A stretch of 48,757 nucleotides of DNA from Leucobacter soli (GCF_910593785.1 NZ_CAJVAP010000023.1:1-48757), one strand, 5' to 3'; counted from the stretch's first letter, positions 34,500-46,297 are shown. The notes: generated by a model not told the origin, from the sequence alone. Numbers and translations are program-made.

Positions 34500-35435
34500 T
34501 CAGACCGCGAGGTCTTCGAACAGGACGGTCGAGAAGTAGCGCTCGCCGAAGTCGGGCACGACGACGACGATCTTCTTCCCGGCGTTCTCGGGGCGCTTCG
34601 CCACCTCGGTCGCGGCCCAGACGGCCGCACCGCCCGAGATGCCGGCGAGGATGCCCTCGTCGGTGCCGAGGGCGCGCGCCTTGGCGATGGAGTCGGCGAG
34701 GGTCACGTCGATGACCTCGTCGTAGACCTCGGTGTCGAGGATCTCGGGCACGAAGTTGGCCCCGAGGCCCTGGATCTTGTGCGGGCCGGGCTGGCCTCCG
34801 CTGAGGATGGGCGAGTCGATCGGCTCGACGGCGATCACCTTGACGTTCGGATTCTGCTCCTTGAGGTAGCCGCCGGCGCCGGTGATGGTGCCGCCGGTGC
34901 CGATGCCCGAGACGAGGATGTCGACGGTGCCGTCGGTGTCGTTCCAGATCTCGGGGCCGGTGGTCGCACGGTGGATCGCCGGGTTCGCAGGGTTGCCGAA
35001 CTGCTTGGCGAGGATGGCGCCGGGGGTGTTCGCCGCGATCTCCTCCGCCTTGGCGACCGCGCCCTTCATACCGAGGGGCCCCTCGGTGAGCACGATCTCG
35101 GCGCCGTACGCGGCGAGCAGCTTGCGGCGCTCGATGCTCATGGTCTCGGGCATGGTCAGGATCACCTTGTAGCCGCGGGCCGCCCCCACGAAGGCGAGCG
35201 CGATGCCGGTGTTGCCGCTCGTCCCCTCGACGATGGTGCCGCCGGGCTTCAGCTCGCCGGAGGCCTCCGCCGCGTCGATGATCGCGATGCCGATGCGGTC
35301 CTTCACGCTGCCGGCGGGGTTGTAGAACTCGAGCTTCGCGTAGACCTCGGCCCGAGCGCCGTCGGTCACGCGGTTGAGGCGGACGAGGGGGGTGTTGCCG
35401 AATGCCTGGGTGATGTTCTCGAACGTACGTGCCAT
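34500..35435 (-). CDS. cysK: Cysteine synthase A (O-acetylserine sulfhydrylase)
   Basis: Makes cysteine from O-acetylserine and sulfide with PLP. 311 residues. The PLP lysine is K45 in [11 protein letters not shown]; the phosphate loop is [25 protein letters not shown] and [17 protein letters not shown] are standard. ATG 35435 has GAAGGA 9 nt upstream. It is first in a two-gene operon with cysE. Confidence 0.97.
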   Translation of the reverse strand: MARTFENITQAFGNTPLVRLNRVTDGARAEVYAKLEFYNPAGSVKDRIGIAIIDAAEASGELKPGGTIVEGTSGNTGIALAFVGAARGYKVILTMPETMSIERRKLLAAYGAEIVLTEGPLGMKGAVAKAEEIAANTPGAILAKQFGNPANPAIHRATTGPEIWNDTDGTVDILVSGIGTGGTITGAGGYLKEQNPNVKVIAVEPIDSPILSGGQPGPHKIQGLGANFVPEILDTEVYDEVIDVTLADSIAKARALGTDEGILAGISGGAAVWAATEVAKRPENAGKKIVVVVPDFGERYFSTVLFEDLAV

Positions 35436-35479
35436 GTGCGGGGATCCTTCGTTAACGCGTGAAACTTCAACAGAACAAA

Positions 35480-35502
35480 ACTATATCGGAGTCTTATCGG
35501 AG
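35480..35502 (-). promoter_or_regulatory. cysK promoter with 11-bp-spaced direct repeat
   Basis: On the minus strand a -10-like TATAGT (35485-35480) is preceded by two copies of CTCCGATA exactly 11 bp apart (35502-35495 and 35491-35484). One turn of the helix between copies is what a regulator binding one DNA face would need, and they cover the -35 region. The area is AT-rich relative to the rest of the window. Confidence 0.5.
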
Positions 35503-35520
35503 GATTCACTGTGACTTATG

Positions 35521-35887
35521 AATGTGACGCCAGTCTCCACTCCTTACTTCCCGCTCCCGTTTGTCACCCCGTCGAGCCCGGGGTGCTCGTCGCCTCAGTG
35601 CCGTGACGGGACCTGAAGAGTCGGTGCGTGCTCCGACGCGGCCCAAAGCCCAGCAGTTGCGGCTGAGATCGCAGTTCTGGCTGACCTATTCGGCTGAGAG
35701 CATCCTCCCGAACTGCGGTCTCCTCCTGAACTGCGGGGTGAGGCGGAGCAGGTGGGGAAGAGGCGCGGCCGGGGCTGGAGGACAGGGCTGGAGGACAGGG
35801 CTGGAGGAGAGGGGAAGAGGAACGGAAGGAGCGGGAACGAACGAGTACCGGTGCCGAGCACGTCACGAGGTGTGGAAGAGTGGAGGG
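35521..35887 (+). other. Non-coding region between cysK and prmC with several repeats
   Basis: I find no convincing gene here, although one frame stays open into prmC. It holds: a hairpin CACCCCG/CGGGGTG (35565-35585); several AACTGCGG or complementary motifs between about 35655 and 35740, two of which form a long inverted pair (CGCAGTTC 35674-35681 region and GAACTGCG about 40 bp later); and a purine-rich tract (about 35742-35850). The prmC promoter should be inside but no clear -10 was identified. Confidence 0.6.
35772..35810 (+). repeat. 3 x 13-bp purine-rich tandem repeat
   Basis: GGGCTGGAGGACA at 35772-35784 and 35785-35797, then GGGCTGGAGGAGA at 35798-35810. It is the centre of a roughly 110-nt strand of mostly G and A with many Shine-Dalgarno-like GGAGG motifs. 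Confidence 0.85.
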
Positions 35888-36754
35888 GTGCGGATCGAGG
35901 AGTTGCTGAAGGACGTGCGCGAGCAGCTCGAGCGCGCCGGCATAGCGAGTCCGGCCGTCGACGCCGAGCTGATCGTCGCCCACGTGCTGGGGGAGAGCCG
36001 GGGGCGTGTGCAGTCGTTCGCGATGCTCGGCACGGAGCTGGATGAGGGCCGGGCCGAGCGGATCCGCGACCTCGCCGACGAGCGCGCCCGCCGCGTGCCG
36101 CTGCAGCATCTGACGGGCCGCGCACCGTTCCGCGGCATCGAGCTCGACGTCGGGCCCGGCGTCTTCGTGCCGCGTCCCGAGACCGAGACGGTGGCGCAGT
36201 TCGCGATCGACGCCCTCGCGGCGGTCCCGGATCCGGCGCCCATCGCAGTGGACCTGTGCACCGGCAGCGGGGCGATCGCCCTCGCCCTGGCGCAGGAGGT
36301 GGCGACCGCGCGCGTGTGGGCGATCGAGAAGAGCGCGGAGGCGCACGCCTGGGCCGAGCGGAATGTCGCCGCGCTCGGCGACGGCCGCGTCGAACTGATC
36401 CTCGGCGACGCGGCCGATGCGGTCGAGCTGCTGCCGCCGGAGCTCGTCGGACGCGTGCGGGTGCTCGTATCGAACCCGCCCTACGTGCCGGCGGATATGG
36501 TGCCGCGCGATCCCGAGGTGCGGGACCACGACCCGGATCTCGCGCTCTACGGCGGGCCCGACGGGCTGGATCTGGTGCGGGTGATCAGCGGGGTCGGGCG
36601 CGAACTGGTGGCTCCGGGGGGCTCGCTCGTGCTCGAGCACGCGGAGGGGCAGGGCGAGGCGATCCGGGGGATCCTCTCGGCCGACGGCTGGCGCGCCGCC
36701 GCCACCCATCGCGATCTCACCCTGCGGGATCGCGCGACGACCGCCGTGCGCTGA
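35888..36754 (+). CDS. prmC: Release factor glutamine N5-methyltransferase
   Basis: Methylates the Gln of the GGQ motif in RF1 and RF2. 288 residues from GTG 35888. N-terminal helical domain (RIEELLKDVREQLERAG...DAELIVAHVLG), FRGIELDVGPGVFVPRPETE, SAM-binding VDLCTGSGAIALALA and the active-site NPPY (196-199, VLVSNPPYVP). GGAAGAG 7 nt before 35888 supports this start; GTG 35870 is also in frame. Its target RF1 is coded at 29072. Confidence 0.94.
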   Translation: MRIEELLKDVREQLERAGIASPAVDAELIVAHVLGESRGRVQSFAMLGTELDEGRAERIRDLADERARRVPLQHLTGRAPFRGIELDVGPGVFVPRPETETVAQFAIDALAAVPDPAPIAVDLCTGSGAIALALAQEVATARVWAIEKSAEAHAWAERNVAALGDGRVELILGDAADAVELLPPELVGRVRVLVSNPPYVPADMVPRDPEVRDHDPDLALYGGPDGLDLVRVISGVGRELVAPGGSLVLEHAEGQGEAIRGILSADGWRAAATHRDLTLRDRATTAVR

Positions 36755-36904
36755 GGGCTGCGCGACAGCGCCGCACAACACCGCTGCGCTCGGGGCGGAA
36801 GCGGCCGCGCGTACACGCCCCGGCCGATGCGGAGGCACGCCGATCGGATCCGGCAGGAACGGACGCGCGTCGAGGGGCGGCCGCTGCGGCGCAGGCCTCG
36901 GGGA

Positions 36905-36910
36905 TAGACT
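36905..36910 (+). promoter_or_regulatory. -10 element for leaderless tsaC
   Basis: TAGACT ends 8 nt before GTG 36919. The 164-bp gap after prmC shows no other obvious element. Confidence 0.5.
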
Positions 36911-36918
36911 CGTGGGTT

Positions 36919-37584
36919 GTGAGCCAGGTCTTCGATTGCAGTGACAGCACGCAACTGATCGGTGCCGCTCGGGCGGCGCGACAGGCTATCGGACGGGGCG
37001 AGCTCGTCGTGCTGCCGACCGACACCGTCTACGGCGTCGCCGCCGACGCATTCTCCTCCGACGCGGTGCAGCGCCTGCTCGAAGCGAAAGGGCGCGGCCG
37101 CCAGTCGCCGCCGCCCGTGCTGATCCCGAACACGGCTATGCTCGCGGCGCTCGCCGCAGAGGTGCCCGAGCCCGTCTCGGTGCTCGCCGAGGCCTGCTGG
37201 CCGGGCGCGCTCACCATCGTGGTCACCGCGAATCCGAGCCTCAGCTGGGATCTCGGCGAGACCGGCGGCACGGTCGCGCTGCGCATTCCGGACCATCCGC
37301 TGGCCATCGAGATCCTGAACGAGACCGGACCTCTGGCCGTCTCCTCCGCCAATACGACCGGGGATCCGGCCGCGCGGAACATCGAGCAGGCCCGGGAGAT
37401 GCTCGGGGATTCGATCGCCGTCTATCTCGACGCCGGAGACGTCGTCGGCGACGGCTCCGCATCCACCATCGTCGACGCCACCGAGCTGACCGCGGAGGGC
37501 GGCAGTCTGCGCGTGCTGCGCGAGGGCGGCGTCTCCCGCGAACGGATCGCCGAGCTGCTGCCCCGGGTGACGATCGAGCCCTGA
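36919..37584 (+). CDS. tsaC: L-threonylcarbamoyladenylate synthase (TsaC/YwlC type)
   Basis: Makes threonylcarbamoyl-AMP from Thr, bicarbonate and ATP, the substrate of TsaD. 221 residues of the YrdC/Sua5 fold: GELVVLPTDTVYGVAADA, KGRGRQSPPPVLI, CWPGALTIVV, TVALRIPDHPLA and GPLAVSSANTTGDPA. The short form without a Sua5 domain. The stop (TGA) shares its A with the ATG of the next gene. Confidence 0.95.
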   Translation: MSQVFDCSDSTQLIGAARAARQAIGRGELVVLPTDTVYGVAADAFSSDAVQRLLEAKGRGRQSPPPVLIPNTAMLAALAAEVPEPVSVLAEACWPGALTIVVTANPSLSWDLGETGGTVALRIPDHPLAIEILNETGPLAVSSANTTGDPAARNIEQAREMLGDSIAVYLDAGDVVGDGSASTIVDATELTAEGGSLRVLREGGVSRERIAELLPRVTIEP

Positions 37585-38753
37585 TGCTCTTCTCGTTCCT
37601 GCTGGTCGCGGCCGTCGCGGCGCTGGTGACGGCGATCGCCTCGTTCGGCGTGCTCCGGCTCAGCCGCCGCTGGCAGCTCGCTCCGGAACTGCGCGAGCGG
37701 GACGTGCACACCACGCCGACGCCCCGACTGGGCGGCGTCGCGATGTTCCTCGGACTGCTCGCGGCGATGATCGCGGCGACCGTCTTCACGGATCTGGTCG
37801 ACCGGCAGGGCGAAGCGCCCCGGCTCTGGGCGATCTTCGGAGCCTGCAGCCTCATCGCCCTGGTCGGTATCCTCGACGACCTGCTCGATCTCGACTGGAT
37901 GCTGAAGCTCGCGGCCCAGCTCGCCGCGGCCGGTCTGCTGGCCTGGCAAGGGGTGCAGATCGTGTCGGTGCCGTTCGGCAACACGCTCATCGTCGCCTCA
38001 CCCGCCCTGAACTTCGTGCTGACCGTCTTCCTGATGACGCTCGTGATGAACGCCGTGAACTTCGTGGACGGGCTGGACGGGCTGGTGGCCGGCGTGGCGA
38101 TCATCGCGAATGCGGTCTTCTTCATCTACACGCAGCTCCTCGCCGCCGAGACCGGCGGCGACGCGTCGATCACCTTCGCCGCGCTGATGGCGGCCACGGT
38201 GGTCGGGATGGCCGTCGGGTTCCTGCCGTTCAACTGGCACCGCGCGCGCATGTTCATGGGCGATACCGGCGCGCTGCTGATCGGGCTGCTCATGGCGGTC
38301 TCGACGGTCTCGGTGACGGGGCAGTTGAACCCGGGATCCCTCGACCAGAAGCTGGTGCTCGCGAGCTACATCCCGATCATCCTCCCCATCGCGGTGCTGG
38401 CGATGCCGCTCGCCGACTTCACGCTCGCGGTGCTGCGGCGCTTGCGCGCCGGCAAGAGCCCGTTCTCCGCAGACCGGCGGCACCTCCACCACCGCCTCCT
38501 CGACATGGGCCACTCGCCAGTCCAGGCGGTGTTCATCTTCTACCTCTGGACGGCCATGATCTCCGCGGCCTGCCTGCTCGTGTTCACGACGCAGAGCTTC
38601 TTCTGGCCCGCGGTCGTCGCGGCGACCGGCGGAGTGCTCTGCCTCGTCGTCACGCTGACCCCGGCGGTGCGGGTGCGCCGATGGCTCACCCAGCGCGGCT
38701 TGCTACGGTTGACGCGGAGCGAGAACACCGCCGACGAGAGGATCGCCAAGTGA
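37584..38753 (+). CDS. wecA: MraY/WecA-like glycosyl-1-phosphate transferase
   Basis: Transfers a sugar-1-phosphate from a UDP-sugar to a polyprenyl phosphate, the first step of a wall polymer. 389 residues with about 11 TM helices. Loop motifs: TPRLGGVAMFLG, GILDDLLDLDWM (Asp pair), NFVDGLDGLVAGV (catalytic Asp), FMGDTGALLIGL, and the His loop RRHLHHRLLDMGH, which is the WecA-type sequence rather than MraY. In Actinobacteria this position upstream of atp is common and the enzyme is the probable undecaprenyl-phosphate GlcNAc-1-P transferase. Confidence 0.9.
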   Translation: MLFSFLLVAAVAALVTAIASFGVLRLSRRWQLAPELRERDVHTTPTPRLGGVAMFLGLLAAMIAATVFTDLVDRQGEAPRLWAIFGACSLIALVGILDDLLDLDWMLKLAAQLAAAGLLAWQGVQIVSVPFGNTLIVASPALNFVLTVFLMTLVMNAVNFVDGLDGLVAGVAIIANAVFFIYTQLLAAETGGDASITFAALMAATVVGMAVGFLPFNWHRARMFMGDTGALLIGLLMAVSTVSVTGQLNPGSLDQKLVLASYIPIILPIAVLAMPLADFTLAVLRRLRAGKSPFSADRRHLHHRLLDMGHSPVQAVFIFYLWTAMISAACLLVFTTQSFFWPAVVAATGGVLCLVVTLTPAVRVRRWLTQRGLLRLTRSENTADERIAK

Positions 38754-39232
38754 CCGAACCCGAGCCGAACGCCGTCGCACCCGATGATGGCGCCGAGCGA
38801 CGGCTGCCCTCGTCGCAGCCGGTGCTGCTGCGGGCCCTGCGCTGGGGCGCGATCGCGACCGTGCTGCTGATCCTCGCCTGCGGCGGCGTGGGCTGGTGGA
38901 TCGCGGGATCCCCGGGCCTCATCGGCGGGGTGCTGGGGGCGCTCTTCGCGGGAGTGTTCCTCGGACTCACGATCGGGAGCATCGCCTTCGCGAACCGGTT
39001 CATCGAGAGCGACCTCTACGTCCCGCTCTTCTTCGGGATCGTGGTCGGTGGCTGGGTGCTCAAGTTCGTTGCGTTCATCGTCGCCGCGGTGCTGCTGCGC
39101 GATCAGGCCTGGCTCGAGCCGAAGATCCTCTTCTTCTCCCTCGTGGCCGGCGTCATCGTCTCGCTCGTCATCGATGCCTTCATCATGACGAAGAGCCGGC
39201 TGCTCTACGTCTCCGATCCGAAGCTCCCCTGA
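38750..39232 (+). CDS. AtpI-like small membrane protein
   Basis: 160 residues, GTG 38750 overlapping wecA by 4 bases. Four predicted TM helices with short loops: WGAIATVLLILACGGVGWWI, LIGGVLGALFAGVFLGLTIG, LFFGIVVGGWVLKFVAFIVA and ILFFSLVAGVIVSLVIDAF. Its place just before atpB and its size agree with the poorly conserved AtpI proteins found upstream of ATP synthase genes, but sequence identity is not testable here. Confidence 0.65.
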   Translation: MTEPEPNAVAPDDGAERRLPSSQPVLLRALRWGAIATVLLILACGGVGWWIAGSPGLIGGVLGALFAGVFLGLTIGSIAFANRFIESDLYVPLFFGIVVGGWVLKFVAFIVAAVLLRDQAWLEPKILFFSLVAGVIVSLVIDAFIMTKSRLLYVSDPKLP

Positions 39233-39268
39233 GCGTTCCCGGATCCGGGGGTCGGCGCGCGGAGGATG

Positions 39269-39378
39269 CGGCTCGGTTTCCGTGTGAGCCGAGTTCTTGA
39301 TAGCATCGTTATGTTCCCGGCCGAGCGGCCTTCTGTGCTGCGTCACGTGCCTCGGGGGCACGACTATCGTTCGACGCC
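39269..39378 (+). promoter_or_regulatory. Leader/promoter region of the atp operon
   Basis: In the 179-bp gap before atpB: inverted repeat CGGCTC/GAGCCG near 39269-39291; AT-rich TTGATAGCATCGTTATG near 39297-39313, where a -10 could lie; and a hairpin GTGCC/GGCAC near 39347-39361. No single promoter can be fixed. Confidence 0.35.
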
Positions 39379-39411
39379 GTGCGGCTTCGCGCTGCACTAC
39401 GAATCAGGAGA

Positions 39412-40236
39412 ATGGCGCTGTTTTCTAACGCTGTGCAACTCGTGACCCCGGCCCTTCTCGCTGCGGAGGGCGGTGGATTCCACCCGCCGTCGATCGACGA
39501 CTTCTTCCCGCCGGCGATCTTCTTCGAAGGCACGCCCTTCGAGATGAACCGCGTGATGATCATCCGCGTGATCATGGCCCTCGTGCTGATCGTCCTGTTC
39601 TGGGCCGGCACGCGCAACATGAAGGTCGTTCCGGGCCGCTTCCAGTCGCTGACCGAGATGGCGCTCGACTTCGTCCGGGTGAACATCGCCGAGGATCTGC
39701 TCGGCAAGGTAGACGGTCGTCGCTTCCTGCCCGTCCTCGCCACGATCTTCTTCATGATCCTGGCGTTCAACATCACGGGCATCATCCCGGGCTTCAACAT
39801 CGGTGTCTCGGCCGTCGTCGGTGTCCCGCTGGTGCTCGCGGTGGTCTCGTACATCACGTTCATCTACGCCGGCGTCAAGAAGAGCCCCAAGAACTTCTTC
39901 AAGAACTCCCTCTTCCCGCAGGGCGTACCGCTCCCGTTCTACATCCTGGTGACCCCGATCGAGTTCTTCTCGACCTTCATCCTGCGCCCCGTCACCCTGA
40001 CGCTGCGACTCATGATGAACCTGGTGGTCGGCCACCTGCTGCTGGTGCTGTTCTTCAGCGCCACCTGGTTCTTCTTCTTCGAGGTCTCGGGCGCGCTGCG
40101 GGCGCTCGGCGCGGTGACGCTAGTCGTCGGCTTCGCCTTCACCCTCTTCGAGATCCTGGTCGCGTTCCTGCAGGCCTACATCTTCACCATTCTCACCGGC
40201 GTCTACATCCAGCTCGCGCTGGCTGAAGAGCACTAA
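39412..40236 (+). CDS. atpB: ATP synthase Fo subunit a
   Basis: Membrane stator with the proton half-channels. 274 residues from ATG 39412; the AGGAG is unusually close to it (1-2 nt), and a GTG at 39379 is an in-frame alternative. Five or more TM helices; the essential Arg lies in RPVTLTLRLMMNLVVGHLL. First gene of the complete operon atpBEFHAGDC. Confidence 0.95.
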   Translation: MALFSNAVQLVTPALLAAEGGGFHPPSIDDFFPPAIFFEGTPFEMNRVMIIRVIMALVLIVLFWAGTRNMKVVPGRFQSLTEMALDFVRVNIAEDLLGKVDGRRFLPVLATIFFMILAFNITGIIPGFNIGVSAVVGVPLVLAVVSYITFIYAGVKKSPKNFFKNSLFPQGVPLPFYILVTPIEFFSTFILRPVTLTLRLMMNLVVGHLLLVLFFSATWFFFFEVSGALRALGAVTLVVGFAFTLFEILVAFLQAYIFTILTGVYIQLALAEEH

Positions 40237-40518
<282 letters not shown>

Positions 40519-40555
40519 GCTCTCCACCCTTCTCTAGTCTCGAAAGGGAGGCCCG

Positions 40556-41110
40556 ATGATTCACGCAGTAAGTTTGGCTGCGGAGCCGGCTGCGGAGACG
40601 CGGAACATCCTGCTGCCCGAGGTCTACGACCTCGTCTGGTCGGCGCTCATCTTCATCGTCCTGCTGGTCGCGTTCTGGAAGGTCTTCCTTCCCCGCCTGC
40701 AGAAGATGCTCGACGAGCGCGCTGCGGCGATCGAGGGCAACATCGCCAAGGCCGACGAGGCCCAGGCGAAGGCCGAGGCCGCGCTGCAGGAGTACACCGC
40801 GCAGCTCGCCGGTGCCCGCCAGGAGGCCGCAGACATCCGCGACGCCGCCCGCGCCGACGCCACGAAGATCGTGGCCAAGGCCAAGGACGACGCGAACGTC
40901 GAGGCAGCCCGCATCGCGCAGACCGCCCAGTCCCAGATCGAGGCCGAGCGCCAGAGCGCCGTCGTCTCTCTCCGCAAGGAGGTCGGTACGCTCGCGATCG
41001 ACCTCGCGTCCGGCGTGGTCGGCGAGTCGCTCTCCGACGACACCAAGGCGTCGGCGCTGGTCGACCGCTTCCTCGCTGATCTCGAGGCATCCGAGAAGGC
41101 AGCGAAGTAA
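40556..41110 (+). CDS. atpF: ATP synthase Fo subunit b
   Basis: 184 residues. One N-terminal TM helix (VWSALIFIVLLVAFWKVFLP) and a long Ala/Glu/Lys-rich helical stalk that dimerises and binds delta. ATG 40556 after AAAGGGAGG. Its stop shares an A with the next ATG (TAATG). Confidence 0.95.
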   Translation: MIHAVSLAAEPAAETRNILLPEVYDLVWSALIFIVLLVAFWKVFLPRLQKMLDERAAAIEGNIAKADEAQAKAEAALQEYTAQLAGARQEAADIRDAARADATKIVAKAKDDANVEAARIAQTAQSQIEAERQSAVVSLRKEVGTLAIDLASGVVGESLSDDTKASALVDRFLADLEASEKAAK

Positions 41111-41886
41111 TGGGCAGTGCGTCACGCGAGGCTCTGGCCGCGGCGAAGGCGGCTCTGAGCGGCAGACTCGGCAAGTCGGCAGGCGCCGAACTGCTGAGCG
41201 CCTCCGCTCAGATCGCCGGATCGCCGGCCCTGCTGGGCGCCCTCGGCGATGCCTCCTCCGCGGCTGCGGCGAAGCGCGGCCTGGTCGAGCGCCTCTTCGG
41301 CGGCATCTCGGCCGGCGCTCGTGCGGTACTCGTCGCCGCGGTCGAGCAGAACTGGTCGAACGCCGATGAGCTGGTCGGCGGCGTCGAGGAGCTCGGCCTG
41401 CGCGCCGAAGCGATCGCCAATGACGGCCTGGCCGACGAGCTGCTCGCGGCGGCCGCGACGATCGACAGCAGCCACGAGCTCGAGCTGAGCCTCGGCAGCA
41501 AGCTGGGCGATCCCGCGTCGAAGGTCGCGCTCGTGGAGCGCATCTTCACCGGCAAGCTCTCGGCGTCGGCGGTCGGCGTGATCGCCCATCTCGTTGCGAA
41601 CCCGCGTGGTCGGCGCGTCGGCGCCGCGCTCCGCGAGAGCGCACGCGTGGCAGCGGACCAGGGCGGCAGCGAGCTCGCGACCGTCTCGGTGGCGGCGCCT
41701 CTGAGCGCCGCGCAGCAGGAGAAGCTGGCCGGTCTGCTCGAGCAGAGCGCGGGGCGACCCGTCCGCGTGACCACGGTCGTCGATCCCGCGCTCGTGGGCG
41801 GCGTCCGCATCCAGATCGGCGACGACGTGATCGACGGCAGCGTCCGGTCGCGTATCGAGGACCTGCGCCTGCAGCTGGCAGGCTAA
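41110..41886 (+). CDS. atpH: ATP synthase F1 subunit delta
   Basis: 258 residues, longer than the roughly 180 of E. coli but normal for many Actinobacteria. Conserved C-terminal region VTTVVDPALVGGVRIQIGDDVIDGSVRSRIEDL is present. It links b to the top of F1. Confidence 0.95.
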   Translation: MGSASREALAAAKAALSGRLGKSAGAELLSASAQIAGSPALLGALGDASSAAAAKRGLVERLFGGISAGARAVLVAAVEQNWSNADELVGGVEELGLRAEAIANDGLADELLAAAATIDSSHELELSLGSKLGDPASKVALVERIFTGKLSASAVGVIAHLVANPRGRRVGAALRESARVAADQGGSELATVSVAAPLSAAQQEKLAGLLEQSAGRPVRVTTVVDPALVGGVRIQIGDDVIDGSVRSRIEDLRLQLAG

Positions 41887-41937
41887 CGACTTTTCACCCC
41901 GCGGGCCGGGCCCTCGGAAGAGACAAGAGAGAACGAA

Positions 41938-43563
41938 ATGGCAGAACTCAGCATCAGCCCCGATGAGATTCGCGACGCGCTGAAGGACTTCGCGTCGTCC
42001 TACGAGCCCGCGAAGGCCGAGAAGACCGAGGTCGGCACCGTCATCGACGCCGCCGACGGCATCGCGCACGTCGCGGGCCTGCCGGGCGTCATGGCGAACG
42101 AGCTCGTCCGCTTCGCCGACGGCACGCTCGGCCTCGCGCAGAACCTCGAAGAGGACGAGATCGGCGTCGTCGTGCTCGGCGAATTCACCGACATCGCAGA
42201 GGGACAGCAGGTCACCCGCACCGGCGAGGTGCTGTCGGTCCCCGTGGGCGAGGGCTACCTCGGCCGCGTGGTCGATCCGCTCGGCAACCCGATCGACGGA
42301 CTCGGCGACATCGCGAACATCGAGGGCCGTCGCGCGCTCGAGCTCCAGGCGCCCGGCGTCATGCAGCGCAAGTCGGTGCACGAGCCCCTGCAGACCGGTA
42401 TCAAGGCCATCGACGCGATGATCCCCGTCGGCCGCGGCCAGCGTCAGCTGATCATCGGCGACCGCCAGACCGGCAAGACGGCGATCGCGATCGACACGAT
42501 CATCAACCAGAAGGCGAACTGGGAGTCGGGCGATCCGACGAAGCAGGTGCGCTGCATCTACGTCGCGATCGGCCAGAAGGGCTCCACCATCGCGTCCGTG
42601 AAGGGTGCGCTCGAGGACGCCGGTGCGATGGAGTACACGACCATCGTCGCGTCGCCCGCCTCGGATCCGGCCGGCTTCAAGTACCTCGCTCCCTACACCG
42701 GCTCGGCCATCGGCCAGCACTGGATGTACAGCGGCAAGCACGTCCTCATCATCTTCGACGATCTGTCGAAGCAGGCCGAGGCCTACCGCGCGGTATCGCT
42801 GCTCCTCCGCCGTCCGCCGGGGCGCGAGGCCTACCCGGGCGACGTGTTCTACCTGCACTCCCGCCTGCTGGAGCGCTGCGCCAAGCTGAGCGACGAGCTC
42901 GGTGCCGGCTCGATGACCGGTCTGCCGATCATCGAGACCAAGGCGAACGACGTCTCCGCCTACATTCCGACCAACGTGATCTCGATCACCGACGGCCAGA
43001 TCTTCCTCCAGTCCGACCTCTTCAACGCGAACCAGCGTCCGGCGGTCGACGTGGGCATCTCGGTCTCGCGCGTGGGCGGCGACGCTCAGGTGAAGAGCAT
43101 CAAGAAGGTCTCCGGCACGCTCAAGCTCGAGCTCGCCCAGTACCGCGCACTCGAGGCCTTCGCGATGTTCGCGAGCGACCTCGACGCGGCGAGCCGTCGT
43201 CAGCTCGAGCGCGGCGCCCGCCTCACCGAGCTGCTCAAGCAGCCGCAGTACTCGCCGTACCCGGTCGAGGAGCAGACCGTCTCCATCTGGGCCGGAACCA
43301 ACGGCCACCTGGACGAGGTCCCGGTCGAGGACATCCTCCGCTTCGAGCGCGAGTTCCTCGACTACGTCGGGAACAACAGCGAGGCGCTGAACACGCTGCG
43401 CAGCACGAACGTGCTCGACGACGACACCGTCGCCGACCTGGAGGCGAAGATCGCAGCGTTCAAGCTCGAGTTCCGCACCTCGGCCGGTCAGGCTCTGAAC
43501 GAGCAGTTCGAGGAGCTCGCCGAGGAAGAGATCAAGCAGGAGCAGCTGGTCGTCAAGAAGTAA
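41938..43563 (+). CDS. atpA: ATP synthase F1 subunit alpha
   Basis: 541 residues. P-loop [34 protein letters not shown]-like [13 protein letters not shown] and the arginine-finger region [13 protein letters not shown] are intact. The C-terminus is longer than E. coli by an acidic/Lys tail, as in other Actinobacteria. ATG 41938. Confidence 0.98.
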   Translation: MAELSISPDEIRDALKDFASSYEPAKAEKTEVGTVIDAADGIAHVAGLPGVMANELVRFADGTLGLAQNLEEDEIGVVVLGEFTDIAEGQQVTRTGEVLSVPVGEGYLGRVVDPLGNPIDGLGDIANIEGRRALELQAPGVMQRKSVHEPLQTGIKAIDAMIPVGRGQRQLIIGDRQTGKTAIAIDTIINQKANWESGDPTKQVRCIYVAIGQKGSTIASVKGALEDAGAMEYTTIVASPASDPAGFKYLAPYTGSAIGQHWMYSGKHVLIIFDDLSKQAEAYRAVSLLLRRPPGREAYPGDVFYLHSRLLERCAKLSDELGAGSMTGLPIIETKANDVSAYIPTNVISITDGQIFLQSDLFNANQRPAVDVGISVSRVGGDAQVKSIKKVSGTLKLELAQYRALEAFAMFASDLDAASRRQLERGARLTELLKQPQYSPYPVEEQTVSIWAGTNGHLDEVPVEDILRFEREFLDYVGNNSEALNTLRSTNVLDDDTVADLEAKIAAFKLEFRTSAGQALNEQFEELAEEEIKQEQLVVKK

Positions 43564-43570
43564 CGGCGAA

Positions 43571-43598
43571 CGGGCGGGCGCTGCGAGGCGCCCGCCCG
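43571..43598 (+). terminator. Intercistronic hairpin between atpA and atpG
   Basis: CGGGCGGGCGC pairs perfectly with GCGCCCGCCCG across a 6-nt loop. No U-tract follows, and atpG and atpD must still be expressed, so an mRNA-processing or stability role is more likely than full termination. Confidence 0.6.
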
Positions 43599-43647
43599 GA
43601 TCCGGCACTCATCACGACTGACACGCTTCGAACACCACAGGAGAGAC

Positions 43648-46010
<2,363 letters not shown>

Positions 46011-46012
46011 TC

Positions 46013-46273
46013 ATGGCGAAGCTCACTGTCAGCGTCGTCTCGGCGGAGCGCGAGATCTGGACGGGCGATGCCAGCCAGATCGTCGCGAAGACCGTCGAGG
46101 GCGAGATCGGCATCCTCGGAGGCCACGAGCCGATGCTCGCGCTGCTCGCCCATGGCGAGGTTCGCGTGACCACGGGTTCGGGCGAGAAGATCGCGGTCGA
46201 CGCCGAGGGCGGATTCCTCTCGGTCGACCATGACGTCGTGACCATCGTCGCGAGCCGGGCCGCCCTGGTCTAG
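46013..46273 (+). CDS. atpC: ATP synthase F1 subunit epsilon
   Basis: 86 residues from ATG 46013 (AKLTVSVVSAEREIW). Beta-sandwich with EGEIGILGGHEPMLALL. It lacks the C-terminal helical hairpin, as do other short actinobacterial epsilons, so inhibition by that hairpin would be missing. Confidence 0.95.
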   Translation: MAKLTVSVVSAEREIWTGDASQIVAKTVEGEIGILGGHEPMLALLAHGEVRVTTGSGEKIAVDAEGGFLSVDHDVVTIVASRAALV

Positions 46274-46297
46274 GGTCGGCTTCGGCCGTACTCGTCG

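Noticed and set aside
35561..35887. Open frame in front of and continuous with prmC
   Set aside because: It reads low-complexity Gly/Arg from the purine repeat; PrmC proteins begin near 35888.
46013..46273. Truncated atpC
   Set aside because: Lack of the C-terminal helices is normal in many actinobacterial epsilon subunits; the beta domain is whole and ends at a proper stop.
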